DNA from: Prevotella veroralis DSM 19559 = JCM 6290
Lineage (GTDB): Bacteria > Bacteroidota > Bacteroidia > Bacteroidales > Bacteroidaceae
Reading direction: 5' to 3'
NCBI RefSeq assembly: GCF_000377625.1
Contig: NZ_KB898331.1
Location: forward strand, 113,379-177,378
Length of the DNA: 64,000 bases
This document shows positions 53,891-62,815 of this stretch, piece by piece (within the stretch, counting starts at the first letter, position 1; the number at the start of each line of letters is the position of its first letter). The notes under the pieces were generated by a model that ran no database searches, had not been told where the DNA came from, and saw nothing but the letters and a program-made list of their open reading frames with translations. The position numbers and the translations under genes were made by a program.

Positions 53891-54013
53891 AAGAGAGTGT
53901 ATCAAAGGTTAAACTCTTTGGTATAGATGACCTCACCTGTCCAGTATTTGCGATCGTACTGACGGACGAGAACGTTTGTTCCTATACCCTTAACCTACTT
54001 GATACACCCTCTT
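53891..54013. mobile_element. MITE-like or structured 123-bp element
   Basis: Terminal inverted repeats AAGAGAGTGTATCAA (53891-53905) and TTGATACACCCTCTT (53999-54013) differ at one position. Pairing continues with AGGTTA/TAACCT, then GGTATAG (53920-53926) with CTATACC (53982-53988), then AGTA/TACT. The ends resemble insertion-sequence termini (GAGGGTGTATCAA). No ORF and no clear target-site duplication. It could instead be a long terminator for the Na/Pi transporter gene on the minus strand. Confidence 0.55.
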
Positions 54014-54033
54014 GTTATTTGGTGTTACGCCCT

Positions 54034-55743
54034 TTACGCTTCTTGCTGGCGCACACCCATGCGTGCTTCTACCACATTGACAACATAGTCGCCGAGCTTC
54101 TCACACTCCTGAATGATGTCCATATACATCGTACCAATTGCGTAGGTGTATTTATGATCGTTGACATCATTGATGTTTTGTGAGCGCAGTTGATTGCGGT
54201 AATTATTGATTTCGTTCTCAATGTTGAACGAACGATTCACATCGTTGTCTTCTCTGTGTCCCACCAAAATGCGGTTCATCTGCGTGAGAGCATCATCGGT
54301 GAGATCGAACATCTGATGTATGTGGTCGTATTGTTCCTCTGTAAAGTCTTCCTTACCATGGATGCGTCTGCTCTCTGTACGGGCGATGTTGTAACAGGCA
54401 TCACCAATACTCTCTAACTCCGAAATCTCACGCAACATCGAACGCACCTTATCTTTCGTCTCATCGCTTAGATGGGCATTTGAAACTTGATCAAGGTATT
54501 TGGCTATCTCAATCTCCATGTTATCAGATATTCCTTCGTACTTCTCAATGCGTGTATAAAGCTTCGTGAACTTCTCCGTGTCACGCTCTCCAAGCAGTTC
54601 GCGAACCATTCCGAACATGCGTTGGATGCGTTCGGCAAACGATTTGATCTCCTTAGATGCTTCCAAGACAGATAGCTCCGGCGTCTTCATGATGCCTGCC
54701 TGAATGAAATGAAGACGGAACTCATCCTCGTCTTTGTTGGCCTTTGGCTTGATAATCAAGCATACTAACTTCTCTAAGTACTTGATGGGACCAACAAGGA
54801 TAAGCGTGTTGGTAACATTGAACGTGGTGTGGAATGCAGCCAATACAAAGCTTAGTTTGGCAGCATTAGCCACGAAACCAGCTGAACCCTTAGGCATCGT
54901 CACGTCATAACCAACCCATCCGCAGACCATATTAATGAATGGATGGAAGATACACAATACCCAAATAACACCAAAGATATTAAACACCATGTGTGCCATG
55001 GCAGCCCTTCGTGCCTGCGTGTTTGCCGTCAATGCGGCAAGGTTGGAGGTAACTGTTGTACCGATATTCTCGCCCATTACGAGTGCTATTCCTTGGTAGA
55101 TTGGAAGCACACCGGTCGAACAGAGAATCATCGTAATAGCCATGATTGCAGCGGAGCTTTGCACACACATCGTCAGCACACTACCGATGAGTAAGAATAC
55201 AATTGTGGTGAAGAAGCTCTGTGGATCGAACTGACTGAAGAAATCAAGTACCGCTTGGTTGTGTGCCAAATCCATGTCTATACCCGTTTGGCGCAGCGTT
55301 CCCAAGCCCAGAAACATGAATGATATGCCGAAGAGGAAGTCGCCAATTAGCTTGCGCTTCTTAGAGTAGATCAACACAATACCAATGAAGAAAGCAGGAC
55401 AAACGAAGTCGGTGATATTAAACGAGAAGCCTGCTGACATGATCCATGCCGTTAGGGTTGTTCCGATGTTGGCTCCCATAATAACCGAGATAGCCTGTAC
55501 CAAGGTGAGTAATCCTGCGTTCACGAAGCTAACCGTCATGACCGTTGTTGCCGTTGATGATTGTACGGCTGCGGTAATAAATGTACCTGTTAAAATACCA
55601 GTGAAGCGGTTAGTTGTCATTGCACCAAGGACATGGCGCAATTGAGGTCCTGCCATCTTTTGCAGGCTTTCGCTCATTGCCTTCATACCAAACATTAGTA
55701 ACGCTAAGGCTCCAATGAGCTTAAAAAAAATCCAAATCGACAT
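54034..55743 (-). CDS. Na+/phosphate cotransporter with PhoU-like tail
   Basis: A 569-residue membrane protein of the NptA/PNaS family. Two inverted repeats carry the QSSTATT motif: TAAVQSSTATTVM near residue 58 and CVQSSAAIMAIT near 195. GANIGTTLTAW and GENIGTTVTSN are the linked glycine loops. The C-terminal 210 or so residues form a PhoU-like helical domain (ELESIGDACYNIART, CEKLGDYVVNVVEAR). It would import phosphate with sodium, the PhoU part giving control. Divergent from the nucleoside kinase. Confidence 0.92.
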   Translation of the reverse strand: MSIWIFFKLIGALALLMFGMKAMSESLQKMAGPQLRHVLGAMTTNRFTGILTGTFITAAVQSSTATTVMTVSFVNAGLLTLVQAISVIMGANIGTTLTAWIMSAGFSFNITDFVCPAFFIGIVLIYSKKRKLIGDFLFGISFMFLGLGTLRQTGIDMDLAHNQAVLDFFSQFDPQSFFTTIVFLLIGSVLTMCVQSSAAIMAITMILCSTGVLPIYQGIALVMGENIGTTVTSNLAALTANTQARRAAMAHMVFNIFGVIWVLCIFHPFINMVCGWVGYDVTMPKGSAGFVANAAKLSFVLAAFHTTFNVTNTLILVGPIKYLEKLVCLIIKPKANKDEDEFRLHFIQAGIMKTPELSVLEASKEIKSFAERIQRMFGMVRELLGERDTEKFTKLYTRIEKYEGISDNMEIEIAKYLDQVSNAHLSDETKDKVRSMLREISELESIGDACYNIARTESRRIHGKEDFTEEQYDHIHQMFDLTDDALTQMNRILVGHREDNDVNRSFNIENEINNYRNQLRSQNINDVNDHKYTYAIGTMYMDIIQECEKLGDYVVNVVEARMGVRQQEA

Positions 55744-55859
55744 ATAATAACTTAATTTGTGACGACTATCTCTTGTGTATATGCATAACTTTCTCTACCT
55801 TTACCATTCGTTATTTATTGACGAACGATTTAGTCCACTGACTTACATTTAACACGTAA

Positions 55860-57527
55860 ATGCTTATGACACAATTACTGCATATCCGCTGCAAAAATAA
55901 TAAAAAAAGTCTGAAAGTCCCAATGGGAAGTACACTTTCTGACATTTTCAAGGAAATAAATCTTCAAATGCCTTATGGTCCTGTAAGTGCTAAAGTGAAT
56001 AATAAAGTTGAAGGATTGCATTACAGGGTCTATCATAATAAGGATGTGGAGTACCTCGATTTGCACACACAATCGGGTATTCGCACTTACACTCGTTCGC
56101 TTTTTCTCGTTCTTTGTAAGGCTGTCCACGATCTTTATTCGCGAAGCGAAGTGATCATTGATATTCCTGTTTCAAATGGTTACTATTGTAATTTGAAACT
56201 CGGGCATGCTATCACTGCTGAGGATGTAAACCGTATTCGCACACGAATGCAGGAGATTGTTAATGCTCATCTGCCTATCCAACGTTTTGAAACAACAACA
56301 GAAGAGGCTATTGATATGTTCTCTAAACTTGGTGACGAACAAAAGGCAAAGTTGCTCAAGAGTAGTGGAACGCTTTATACAGTTTATTACGTCCTGGATG
56401 ACTATAAGGATTATTACTATGGTTCAATGCTCACGAACACGTCACAACTATATCTCTTCGGACTCGAACCTTATTTTGATGGTGTGTTACTGCGCATTCC
56501 TTCCGTGCAAGATCCATCCCAATTAGGTGCTTTGATACGACAGGATAAGATGTTTGAAGTGTTTAAAGAGCATCATCGTTGGCAGAGTCTGTTAGGTATA
56601 AAGACGGTGGGTGACTTTAATGAGGCGGTTGGCAATGGTGAAGCCACTAATCTAATTAATGTCAGCGAAGCCTTACAAGAGAAGAAGATATCACAGATTG
56701 CAGATAAGATTGCAGCAAAGAAAGATATTAAGGTGGTACTGATTGCTGGACCATCATCGAGTGGTAAGACCACATTCTGCAAACGCCTTTCTGTGCAACT
56801 ACTTGCTAGTGGTGTGAAGCCCGTACAGATTTCGTTGGATGACTACTTCGTTAATCGGGAAGAGACACCGAAGGATGAACAGGGAGAATATGATTACGAA
56901 AGTATCTATGCACTGAATATTCCACTCATCAACGAGCAGTTTAATGCTTTATTCAATGGTCAGGAGGTGGAATTACCCAAGTATAATTTCCAAACAGGAA
57001 GTAGTGAGAAGAGTGGGAATAAGTTGCGTTTGGAGGAAAATAACGTGTTAGTTGTAGAAGGAATCCATGCCCTTAATCCAACACTCACGGCTCAGATTCC
57101 CGACGACAAGAAGTTTAAGATCTATGCTTCTGCGCTTACTACCATCCTATTGGATAATCACAATTATATCCCAACGACTGACAATCGATTGCTCCGACGC
57201 ATTGTTCGTGATTATAAGTATCGTGGTTGTTCAGCACAAGAAACGATCCGCCGATGGCCTAGTGTGCGTGCTGGTGAGAACAAATGGATATTCCCTTATC
57301 AGGAGCAAGCCGATGTGATGTTTAATACAGCTATGCTCTTTGAACTTGCAGTCATAAAGCCACAAGCAGAGGAGGTGCTCGAGCAAGTACCAGAGAATTG
57401 TGAAGAATACGCCGAGGCTTATCGCTTACGCAAGTTCCTCAAGTACTTCTCTCCCCTGCCTTTCCGTGCGCTCCCTCCAACCTCCCTACTCAGAGAGTTC
57501 TTAGGAGGCAGTTCGTTTAAGTATTAG
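55860..57527 (+). CDS. Nucleoside kinase with TGS-like N-terminus (uridine-kinase family)
   Basis: A 555-residue protein. Residues 1-70 form a TGS/ThrRS-like beta-grasp domain (VPMGSTLSDIFKEINLQMPY). A second, ThrRS-like editing-domain region (70-230) has NGYYCNLKLGHAITAEDVNR. The kinase domain from about 285 has the P-loop VVLIAGPSSSGKTTFCKRLS and DDYFVNREETPKDEQGEYDY. Relatives are annotated as nucleoside (inosine, uridine or cytidine) kinases; the exact substrate is uncertain. A strong terminator follows. Confidence 0.88.
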   Translation: MLMTQLLHIRCKNNKKSLKVPMGSTLSDIFKEINLQMPYGPVSAKVNNKVEGLHYRVYHNKDVEYLDLHTQSGIRTYTRSLFLVLCKAVHDLYSRSEVIIDIPVSNGYYCNLKLGHAITAEDVNRIRTRMQEIVNAHLPIQRFETTTEEAIDMFSKLGDEQKAKLLKSSGTLYTVYYVLDDYKDYYYGSMLTNTSQLYLFGLEPYFDGVLLRIPSVQDPSQLGALIRQDKMFEVFKEHHRWQSLLGIKTVGDFNEAVGNGEATNLINVSEALQEKKISQIADKIAAKKDIKVVLIAGPSSSGKTTFCKRLSVQLLASGVKPVQISLDDYFVNREETPKDEQGEYDYESIYALNIPLINEQFNALFNGQEVELPKYNFQTGSSEKSGNKLRLEENNVLVVEGIHALNPTLTAQIPDDKKFKIYASALTTILLDNHNYIPTTDNRLLRRIVRDYKYRGCSAQETIRRWPSVRAGENKWIFPYQEQADVMFNTAMLFELAVIKPQAEEVLEQVPENCEEYAEAYRLRKFLKYFSPLPFRALPPTSLLREFLGGSSFKY

Positions 57528-57542
57528 ATACGCTTCTAACAT

Positions 57543-57583
57543 ATAAAAGGTGCGCCTTTGACTCTCAAAAGCGCACCTTTTAT
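57543..57583 (+). terminator. Terminator after the nucleoside kinase
   Basis: ATAAAAGGTGCGC (57543-57555) pairs perfectly with GCGCACCTTTTAT (57571-57583), followed by TTTATT. It can act for the convergent gene as well. Confidence 0.85.
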
Positions 57584-57645
57584 TTTATTAGCTATCATCA
57601 GTTTCTCATTGTTTATTGACCTTAGCACACAAAGAGACAAAGCTA

Positions 57646-58332
57646 TTACTTTATTTTACGTTCCAACACTTTCAGCAAATCAAGAGGGTGTCTCTTCATA
57701 TCTTTCAGTGAGAATCCATCACTCTGCAAGTACTCATCCATCTTTGGGAAACGATCAAAACAAGCACGGACTGTTTTCTTAGCAGCCAGACGTATTCCTG
57801 TTTCAGGAACATAATAAGTCACAACAACTTCGTCACCTTTAAGACAATAAGTATAAGCCAATGACTCTTCAGTATAAAATGTTGTCCATGAACTACTATA
57901 CCATACTGTTGGAGATAAAAAACCAAGTACTTCTTTTCCCTCATAAACCAGTTCCCAAAAGTACCGATGATTTGTTGGCTTCAAATTTTTAGGTAACGTT
58001 AATATCTTGCATGCATATAAAGACAAGTATTTACGCTGCTTCCCATCTACTGTTAACTCCATTTCTTTTGCATCATCAGCTACATACTTTGTTCCCTTAC
58101 CCGTTGGTGTAGGTGAGATAAACAATGTCTGCATATTAATAACGACCTGCCCATACACACTTGCCATAACCTTTGCATTCTTTACATCAACCAAATAACC
58201 TGACACTTTGCTACCATCTTTGAGCGTAAGGACGCATGGTAAAGGTTTGAATTCCTTTTTCTTAGCACTTACTGAGACGATGCCAATCAACAACATTAGC
58301 ATCATCAACATGATTACATTAATCTTTTTCAT
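57646..58332 (-). CDS. Exported protein of unknown function
   Basis: A 228-residue protein with a signal peptide (MKKINVIMLMMLMLLIGIVS, then VSAKK). The mature part is beta-rich (LTLKDGSKVSGYLVDVKN, VVINMQTLFISP) and then has a C-terminal helix (MKRHPLDLLKVLERKIK). The beginning resembles small beta-barrels that recur in exported Bacteroidota proteins, but I recognise no family. It stands alone, convergent with the nucleoside kinase. Confidence 0.75.
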   Translation of the reverse strand: MKKINVIMLMMLMLLIGIVSVSAKKKEFKPLPCVLTLKDGSKVSGYLVDVKNAKVMASVYGQVVINMQTLFISPTPTGKGTKYVADDAKEMELTVDGKQRKYLSLYACKILTLPKNLKPTNHRYFWELVYEGKEVLGFLSPTVWYSSSWTTFYTEESLAYTYCLKGDEVVVTYYVPETGIRLAAKKTVRACFDRFPKMDEYLQSDGFSLKDMKRHPLDLLKVLERKIK

Positions 58333-58633
58333 AACTCATTTTATTGTTTTAGTTAGAGTTCTTTCGTTAACAATACAAAGATATACAACAAATGTGAAAC
58401 AGAGAAAGAAACTTCTAAAATTTTGCAAATCTTTTTTTATAATATTGCTATCCAATAAAAGTGAAAAAGAATAGCTCTATTGCTGCATCTTTGTAGTTAC
58501 CTCTATGGTATTACCTTTGATAAAACAAACCTCCTCTAACCAAATAATGTTAGTTACTTTTACGTAATACAACTCTTTTCTGACATTAAATTAATTCCAC
58601 ATTAATAGCCTATTGCGAGGTGTTTAGCCATCC
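58333..58633. other. AT-rich gap upstream of the 22-bp array
   Basis: About 300 bp of AT-rich DNA with no ORF above 70 residues that looks real. It probably contains the minus-strand promoter for the exported protein at 57646-58332, but I could not place a good -7 box. Confidence 0.35.
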
Positions 58634-58699
58634 GCACCATTCGTGCGAACCAACAACACCATTCGTGCTAACCATCAACACGACACGTGCGGTATAACA
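58634..58699. repeat. 22-bp array, three units, overlapping an ORF end
   Basis: Units start at 58634, 58656 and 58678, each 22 bp, with dyad cores GCACCATTCGTGC, CACCATTCGTG and CACGACACGTG. The stop codon (58675-58677) and the last eight codons of the minus-strand gene lie inside the second and third units. Confidence 0.88.
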
Positions 58700-59148
58700 A
58701 CAGTACCTCTAAAGATGACAAAAAAGGAGACATTATGTTCATTATAACGAATATAATAGACTGCAAAACAAGGTAACTTTAAATTATCCAACGACCATCT
58801 TGGGTCCCTATTGTCTTCAAGTGGGAACAAAGGTAAATAGTTGGTTTCACCGCAATAACACAGCTTATCTATCAATGTCTGCGTGAGAAATCTACGCTCA
58901 TCATGGATAGAAATATCCTGACCATTTGCTCTTTTAAGATAGAGACGATAATAATCTCTGATGACATTTATGTCTTTTGTCGTGTCATTTACAACAGCTT
59001 TCGGCTGTACGAAAACAACTGAATCCGAGTCTTCTTCAATCGTTACTGGCTTAGCGGTCTGCTTAGAAGGAAGCAACCAAAAGAATAAGCCAAGCCCTAC
59101 CAGCACGGTTATCAAGCAAGAAAGGAGAAGAGTCTTTGTTCGTTTCAT
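58675..59148 (-). CDS. Membrane-anchored protein of unknown function with repeat-derived C-terminus
   Basis: A 157-residue protein. An N-terminal membrane segment (LLLSCLITVLVGLGLFFWLL) is followed by an Asp/Glu-rich stretch and a domain (INVIRDYYRLYLKRANGQ, FLTQTLIDKLCYC) that resembles DUF3828-type periplasmic proteins. The natural end of the domain is probably FAVYYIRYNEHNVSFFVIFR. The last residues (TVVIPHVSC) come from the 22-bp array and are not conserved-looking, so the original 3' end may have been replaced by the repeat. Function unknown. Confidence 0.65.
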   Translation of the reverse strand: MKRTKTLLLSCLITVLVGLGLFFWLLPSKQTAKPVTIEEDSDSVVFVQPKAVVNDTTKDINVIRDYYRLYLKRANGQDISIHDERRFLTQTLIDKLCYCGETNYLPLFPLEDNRDPRWSLDNLKLPCFAVYYIRYNEHNVSFFVIFRGTVVIPHVSC

Positions 59149-59190
59149 ATTGCTTAGGCGGTTATTATCACCCTAATAATTGAATAAAAA

Positions 59191-59257
59191 ATAAGGATAG
59201 ATATTCCTAATACACTGCACATTACCGCTAACACATACTAAGAATATCTATCCTTAT
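59191..59257 (-). terminator. Terminator after cysS
   Basis: A perfect 16-bp inverted repeat, ATAAGGATAGATATTC (59191-59206) and GAATATCTATCCTTAT (59242-59257), with a 35-nt loop. On the minus strand it is followed by TTTTTATTC. Confidence 0.75.
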
Positions 59258-59374
59258 AGGAATGAATACGAGCGACACACCGTTTAGGGCTCACTCATTA
59301 TCCTTTTATTTACCGCTAACTCCACTGACAAACGGCATTTACGCTCATCAATGAAATAGTCTGAAGTTTTCAAT

Positions 59375-60862
59375 TCATCTGTCAAGTTTCCAAGTAACAC
59401 CATCTTTAGTGTCTTTCACTTGGAAACCAGCATCAGCCAATGCGTCACGGATCTGATCGCTAACAGCCCAGTTCTTCTCTGCTTTTGCCTTTGCACGAAG
59501 ATCGAGTACCATGTCTACAACCTTTCCGTATGCCTCTTCGCGTGCATCGTTATTAGCACTACGCTCGTTCTTGAGCCCCAAGATGTCGAAAGCAAAGAGT
59601 TGCATAACCTCCGTGAGTTCCTTTAGGTCATCGGCAGAAATCTGTGCCTTGTGATCGATAAGAACGTTTACCAAGTGGCAAGCCTCAAACAGATTAGAGA
59701 TGACAGCAGGCGTCATTAAGTCGTCATTCATCGCATCGTAACACTTTTGACGGAAGCTAGCAACAAACTTCTTCGTATTCTCGTCCGATGCATCCGATGG
59801 CTGAATGCGTGCCGAATCCTCAATACCATTCATCAAACGTTCGTATCCCTTCTCAGCAGCTTGCAATGCCTCGTTAGAGAAGTCGACAGTCCCACGATAG
59901 TGAGCAGATAGGATGAAGAAACGAATTGTCATTGGCGAGTAAGCCTGCGTGAGCGTGTCATGCTTGCCAGTAAAGAATTGCTCAAGCGTAATAAAGTTAC
60001 CCAACGACTTACCCATCTTCTGTCCATTGATTGTAATCATGTTATTGTGCATCCAATACTTCACCATTTCATCGCCCTGTGAAGCTACAGCTTGCGCAAT
60101 CTCACACTCGTGATGCGGGAAAATCAAGTCCATACCGCCACCATGAATATCAAAGTGATCGCCCAAATACTTGCGCCCCATAGCTGTACACTCACAATGC
60201 CAACCAGGGAAACCATTACTCCAAGGCGATGGCCAACGCATGATATGTTCGGGCATAGCACGTTTCCACAATGCAAAGTCAACCTGATTATGCTTCTCAC
60301 CAACACCTGCTAACTCACGAGAGTTATTAATCATATCGGTGAGATTACGCCCAGACAATACGCCATAATGATGGTCCTTGTCATACTTAGCCACGTCGAA
60401 ATAAATACTACCATTGCTTTCGTAAGCATAACCATTGTCCATAATCTGCTTCACCAGCTCCTCCTGTTCAATGATATGACCCGTTGCATGTGGCTCAATA
60501 CTTGGCGGCAAAACATTCAATGCACGCATAGCATCGTGATAACGATTGGTGTAATATTGCGCAATCTCCATTGGTTCGAGTTGCTCAAGTCGTGCCTTCT
60601 TCTCAATCTTATCATCCCCCTCATCAGCATCATGCTCCAAGTGCCCCACGTCAGTGATGTTACGAACATAACGAACCTTATACCCGATATGCTTCAGATA
60701 GCGGAATAAGAGGTCGAAAGTGATGGCAGGACGCGCATGCCCAAGGTGTGGATCGCCATAAACAGTAGGACCACAGACATACATACCCACGTTAGGTGCA
60801 GCGATGGGTTGGAATAACTCCTTCTTACGATGTAGTGTATTGTAAATTACTAAGTCTTGCAT
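59375..60862 (-). CDS. cysS: Cysteinyl-tRNA synthetase
   Basis: A 495-residue class I synthetase. [19 protein letters not shown] near residues 27-45 contains the first zinc Cys and the HIGH-type motif (HLGH). The other zinc ligands are in [10 protein letters not shown] near 215 and [10 protein letters not shown] near 245. The KMSKS loop reads KMGKSLGNF near 278, with Gly for Ser. The DALR-type anticodon-binding domain and the C-terminal helix ([20 protein letters not shown]) are complete. Confidence 0.96.
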   Translation of the reverse strand: MQDLVIYNTLHRKKELFQPIAAPNVGMYVCGPTVYGDPHLGHARPAITFDLLFRYLKHIGYKVRYVRNITDVGHLEHDADEGDDKIEKKARLEQLEPMEIAQYYTNRYHDAMRALNVLPPSIEPHATGHIIEQEELVKQIMDNGYAYESNGSIYFDVAKYDKDHHYGVLSGRNLTDMINNSRELAGVGEKHNQVDFALWKRAMPEHIMRWPSPWSNGFPGWHCECTAMGRKYLGDHFDIHGGGMDLIFPHHECEIAQAVASQGDEMVKYWMHNNMITINGQKMGKSLGNFITLEQFFTGKHDTLTQAYSPMTIRFFILSAHYRGTVDFSNEALQAAEKGYERLMNGIEDSARIQPSDASDENTKKFVASFRQKCYDAMNDDLMTPAVISNLFEACHLVNVLIDHKAQISADDLKELTEVMQLFAFDILGLKNERSANNDAREEAYGKVVDMVLDLRAKAKAEKNWAVSDQIRDALADAGFQVKDTKDGVTWKLDR

Positions 60863-61024
60863 AATCTGGTTATTTATTACTTAATGTGATGCAAAATTAC
60901 AAAATTATTATCACCCGTAACACGTCTATCTACACTTTTTATAATCTTTGTTTCGCATTGGTGAAAGATCTGGAAGCGGATGCGCTGATCGTGCGTCCTC
61001 GTTTGATTATGTGTCTGTCTCTGC
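60863..61024. other. Region upstream of cysS
   Basis: Two overlapping minus-strand TAATTTTG boxes (60892-60899 and 60900-60907) lie 30-45 bp before the cysS ATG and are candidate -7 elements. The rest up to the 22-bp array holds no ORF that looks real. Confidence 0.45.
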
Positions 61025-61380
61025 TTTGCCCGACTTATGTTCCAGATTCGTTAGACGTATGTCTTTGGTTCGTTAGATGCATGTCTTTCATTCGTTAGAT
61101 GTGTGTCTTATGTTATTCTCATCATGATGAAATTTGTGTCTCATCATGATGAAACCTGTGTCTCATCACGATGAAACATAATCTTCACCATGGTGAAGAT
61201 ACTATGAGGCGTATGTGTAAAGGATGGCAGATGTATGTGTAAACAATGTCGAACATAGCTGTAATCAACATCGAGCATACTTGTAATCGACATTGAGCAT
61301 ATCTGCAAACGAAATCAACCATACTTGTAAGCGGTATTGAGCATGGTTGAAAGGGGTCGGTAGACGTATGATGAAGGTGG
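61025..61380. repeat. Mosaic 22-bp tandem array, sixteen units
   Basis: One unit at 61025, three TTCGTTAGACGTATGTCTTT-like units at 61047, 61069 and 61091, then units at 61117, 61139 and 61161 with cores such as TCTCATCATGATGAAA. One with CTTCACCATGGTGAAG starts at 61183. Units with GAGCATACTTGTAA-like cores run from 61205 to 61380. A 4-bp extra at 61113-61116 shifts the unit edges but not the spacing of dyad centres (61102.5, 61124.5), which stays 22 bp. Part of the array is the same family as 31613 and 38336. Confidence 0.92.
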
Positions 61381-61432
61381 GGAAAGGGCTATCTTTGGTG
61401 TTTCCAAAGTGTGGGGGTGTTCGTTAGCCCAC

Positions 61433-62386
61433 TTATTTGATGTATTTGCTAACGAAGTTCTTCACTTTGGTTTCATATAGTTTTGGATAGTCGTGATAGC
61501 TATATGCGTGCTCAGAACCTTGTGTTATCCATAGTTGCTTGGGCTGGGGTTTTGCCTTGTAGAGGGGATATACCATCCATGACGGGACGTAGGTGTCGTG
61601 GTCGCCATGAATGAAGAGCATGGGGCGGTGGCATTTCTTTACTTGTTCCAATGGGCTCGCCTCATGGAAATTCCAGCCATGCTTGACTTGGCAGAGGGCT
61701 GAGGCTAGGGGGACGAGGGGGAATTGTGGGAGGTTGAACTGCGCCTTTAGCTGGTCGGTACATTCGTCCCATACGCTGGTGTAACCGCAATCCTCCACGT
61801 ATGCTTTTACGTATGTTGGGATATTCTCATCGCCTGACACGTTCATAATGGTGGCTGCTCCCATGGAGATGCCATGTAATACCATCTGACTAGGGTGGCG
61901 TTTATCACGGAACATCTGTTCGGCAATGGGTATCCATTGCTCTATGTCCTTGCGGTCGTTCCAGCCCATTTGTATGGAGTTGCCTTCGCTTTGCCCGTGC
62001 CCGTGAAGGTCGGGTAGTAGTACGTTCATGCGCATCACCTTATTATATATATGTGCGATGTATAGGAGTCCCAGCCCGTTGTCTTTGTATCCGTGGACGC
62101 ATATTGCCGTGCGCCCGCAGGCAGAATCACCGCGAAGATAGAAGGCGTGCGCCCGCAAGTGGTTATTGAGTAGGATGGTTGTGTCACGCAGTTGGTGGGT
62201 GGTCTTTAGGCTGTCTAACCATGGAGTAAGGCTTGGATAGCGTTGATGTAATTTTGCCCAACGATAGTCGTAAGTGTGGGTTGGTTCCTCAAGCATGTAC
62301 TTCAGGAGGTAAGAGGTGGTAGCTGCCAGCGTGCCAGTGACCACGAGCAATACGATGATAAGATATATAGAGAACTTCTTCTTCAT
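61433..62386 (-). CDS. Alpha/beta hydrolase, membrane-anchored
   Basis: A 317-residue protein from ATG 62386 (MKKKFSIYLIIVLLVVTGTL is a signal anchor). The open frame extends 59 codons upstream but only by running out-of-frame through the pseudogene. Hydrolase features are AICVHGYKDNGLG near residue 95, the nucleophile elbow HGISMGAAT near 173, Asp in FIHGDHDTYVP near 258 and His in SEHAYSYHDY near 290. A thioesterase or lipase-like activity on the outer face of the inner membrane is likely; the substrate is unknown. Confidence 0.85.
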   Translation of the reverse strand: MKKKFSIYLIIVLLVVTGTLAATTSYLLKYMLEEPTHTYDYRWAKLHQRYPSLTPWLDSLKTTHQLRDTTILLNNHLRAHAFYLRGDSACGRTAICVHGYKDNGLGLLYIAHIYNKVMRMNVLLPDLHGHGQSEGNSIQMGWNDRKDIEQWIPIAEQMFRDKRHPSQMVLHGISMGAATIMNVSGDENIPTYVKAYVEDCGYTSVWDECTDQLKAQFNLPQFPLVPLASALCQVKHGWNFHEASPLEQVKKCHRPMLFIHGDHDTYVPSWMVYPLYKAKPQPKQLWITQGSEHAYSYHDYPKLYETKVKNFVSKYIK

Positions 62387-62484
62387 TGTTATTTGTAATA
62401 GGGATAAGGGATGAGTTATGTTGACTTTCACGCCTCTATCATCCTGCACGTTCTTTAGTTTCTCTTGAGTTCTTTGACTGCTTT

Positions 62485-62815
62485 CTAACTCCTCAGCACT
62501 TTCATGACCGTAAGTGATGTTTCTAGCCATTCCTCCATACGCTTGTAGTCTTTCCACTCCCATATATCCTTGAAGTCCATAAACTCATGGGTGAGACGGC
62601 TCTCGTATGCGTTTCGTTGATAGCTGGTGAGCTTTCCTTGTTCCATAATCTCCACTTTGCCGAACTCATTGGCTGTAGTTGGAATACGCACCCATCCTTT
62701 TTCGCCTTGAATTAAGATGAAGGAAGGGCTACTGGAGTCCTTGGCTGCAACGCAGGAGGCTGTGAGATTGGGGTAGGTGAGCATCATGATGCCCGAGGTA
62801 TCAACAGCCTTGATT
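62485..62815 (-). pseudogene. 5'-truncated Gfo/Idh/MocA-family oxidoreductase remnant
   Basis: The frame encodes about 110 residues that match only the C-terminal end of a dinucleotide-binding oxidoreductase: GIMMLTYPNLTASCVAA (substrate-domain strand), ILIQGEKGWVRIPTTANEF, and the closing helix MEEWLETSLTVMKVLRS. The Rossmann N-terminus (GxGxxG) and the catalytic EKP motif are absent. The remnant begins at about 62815 and overlaps the 3' end of the esterase gene, which suggests a deletion joined the two. Confidence 0.8.

Noticed and set aside
60886..61098. Small ORF upstream of the mosaic array
   Set aside because: It extends into the tandem repeats and shows no conserved features.
62387..62563. 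59-codon extension of the alpha/beta hydrolase
   Set aside because: It reads out-of-frame through the pseudogene and would bury the signal anchor.
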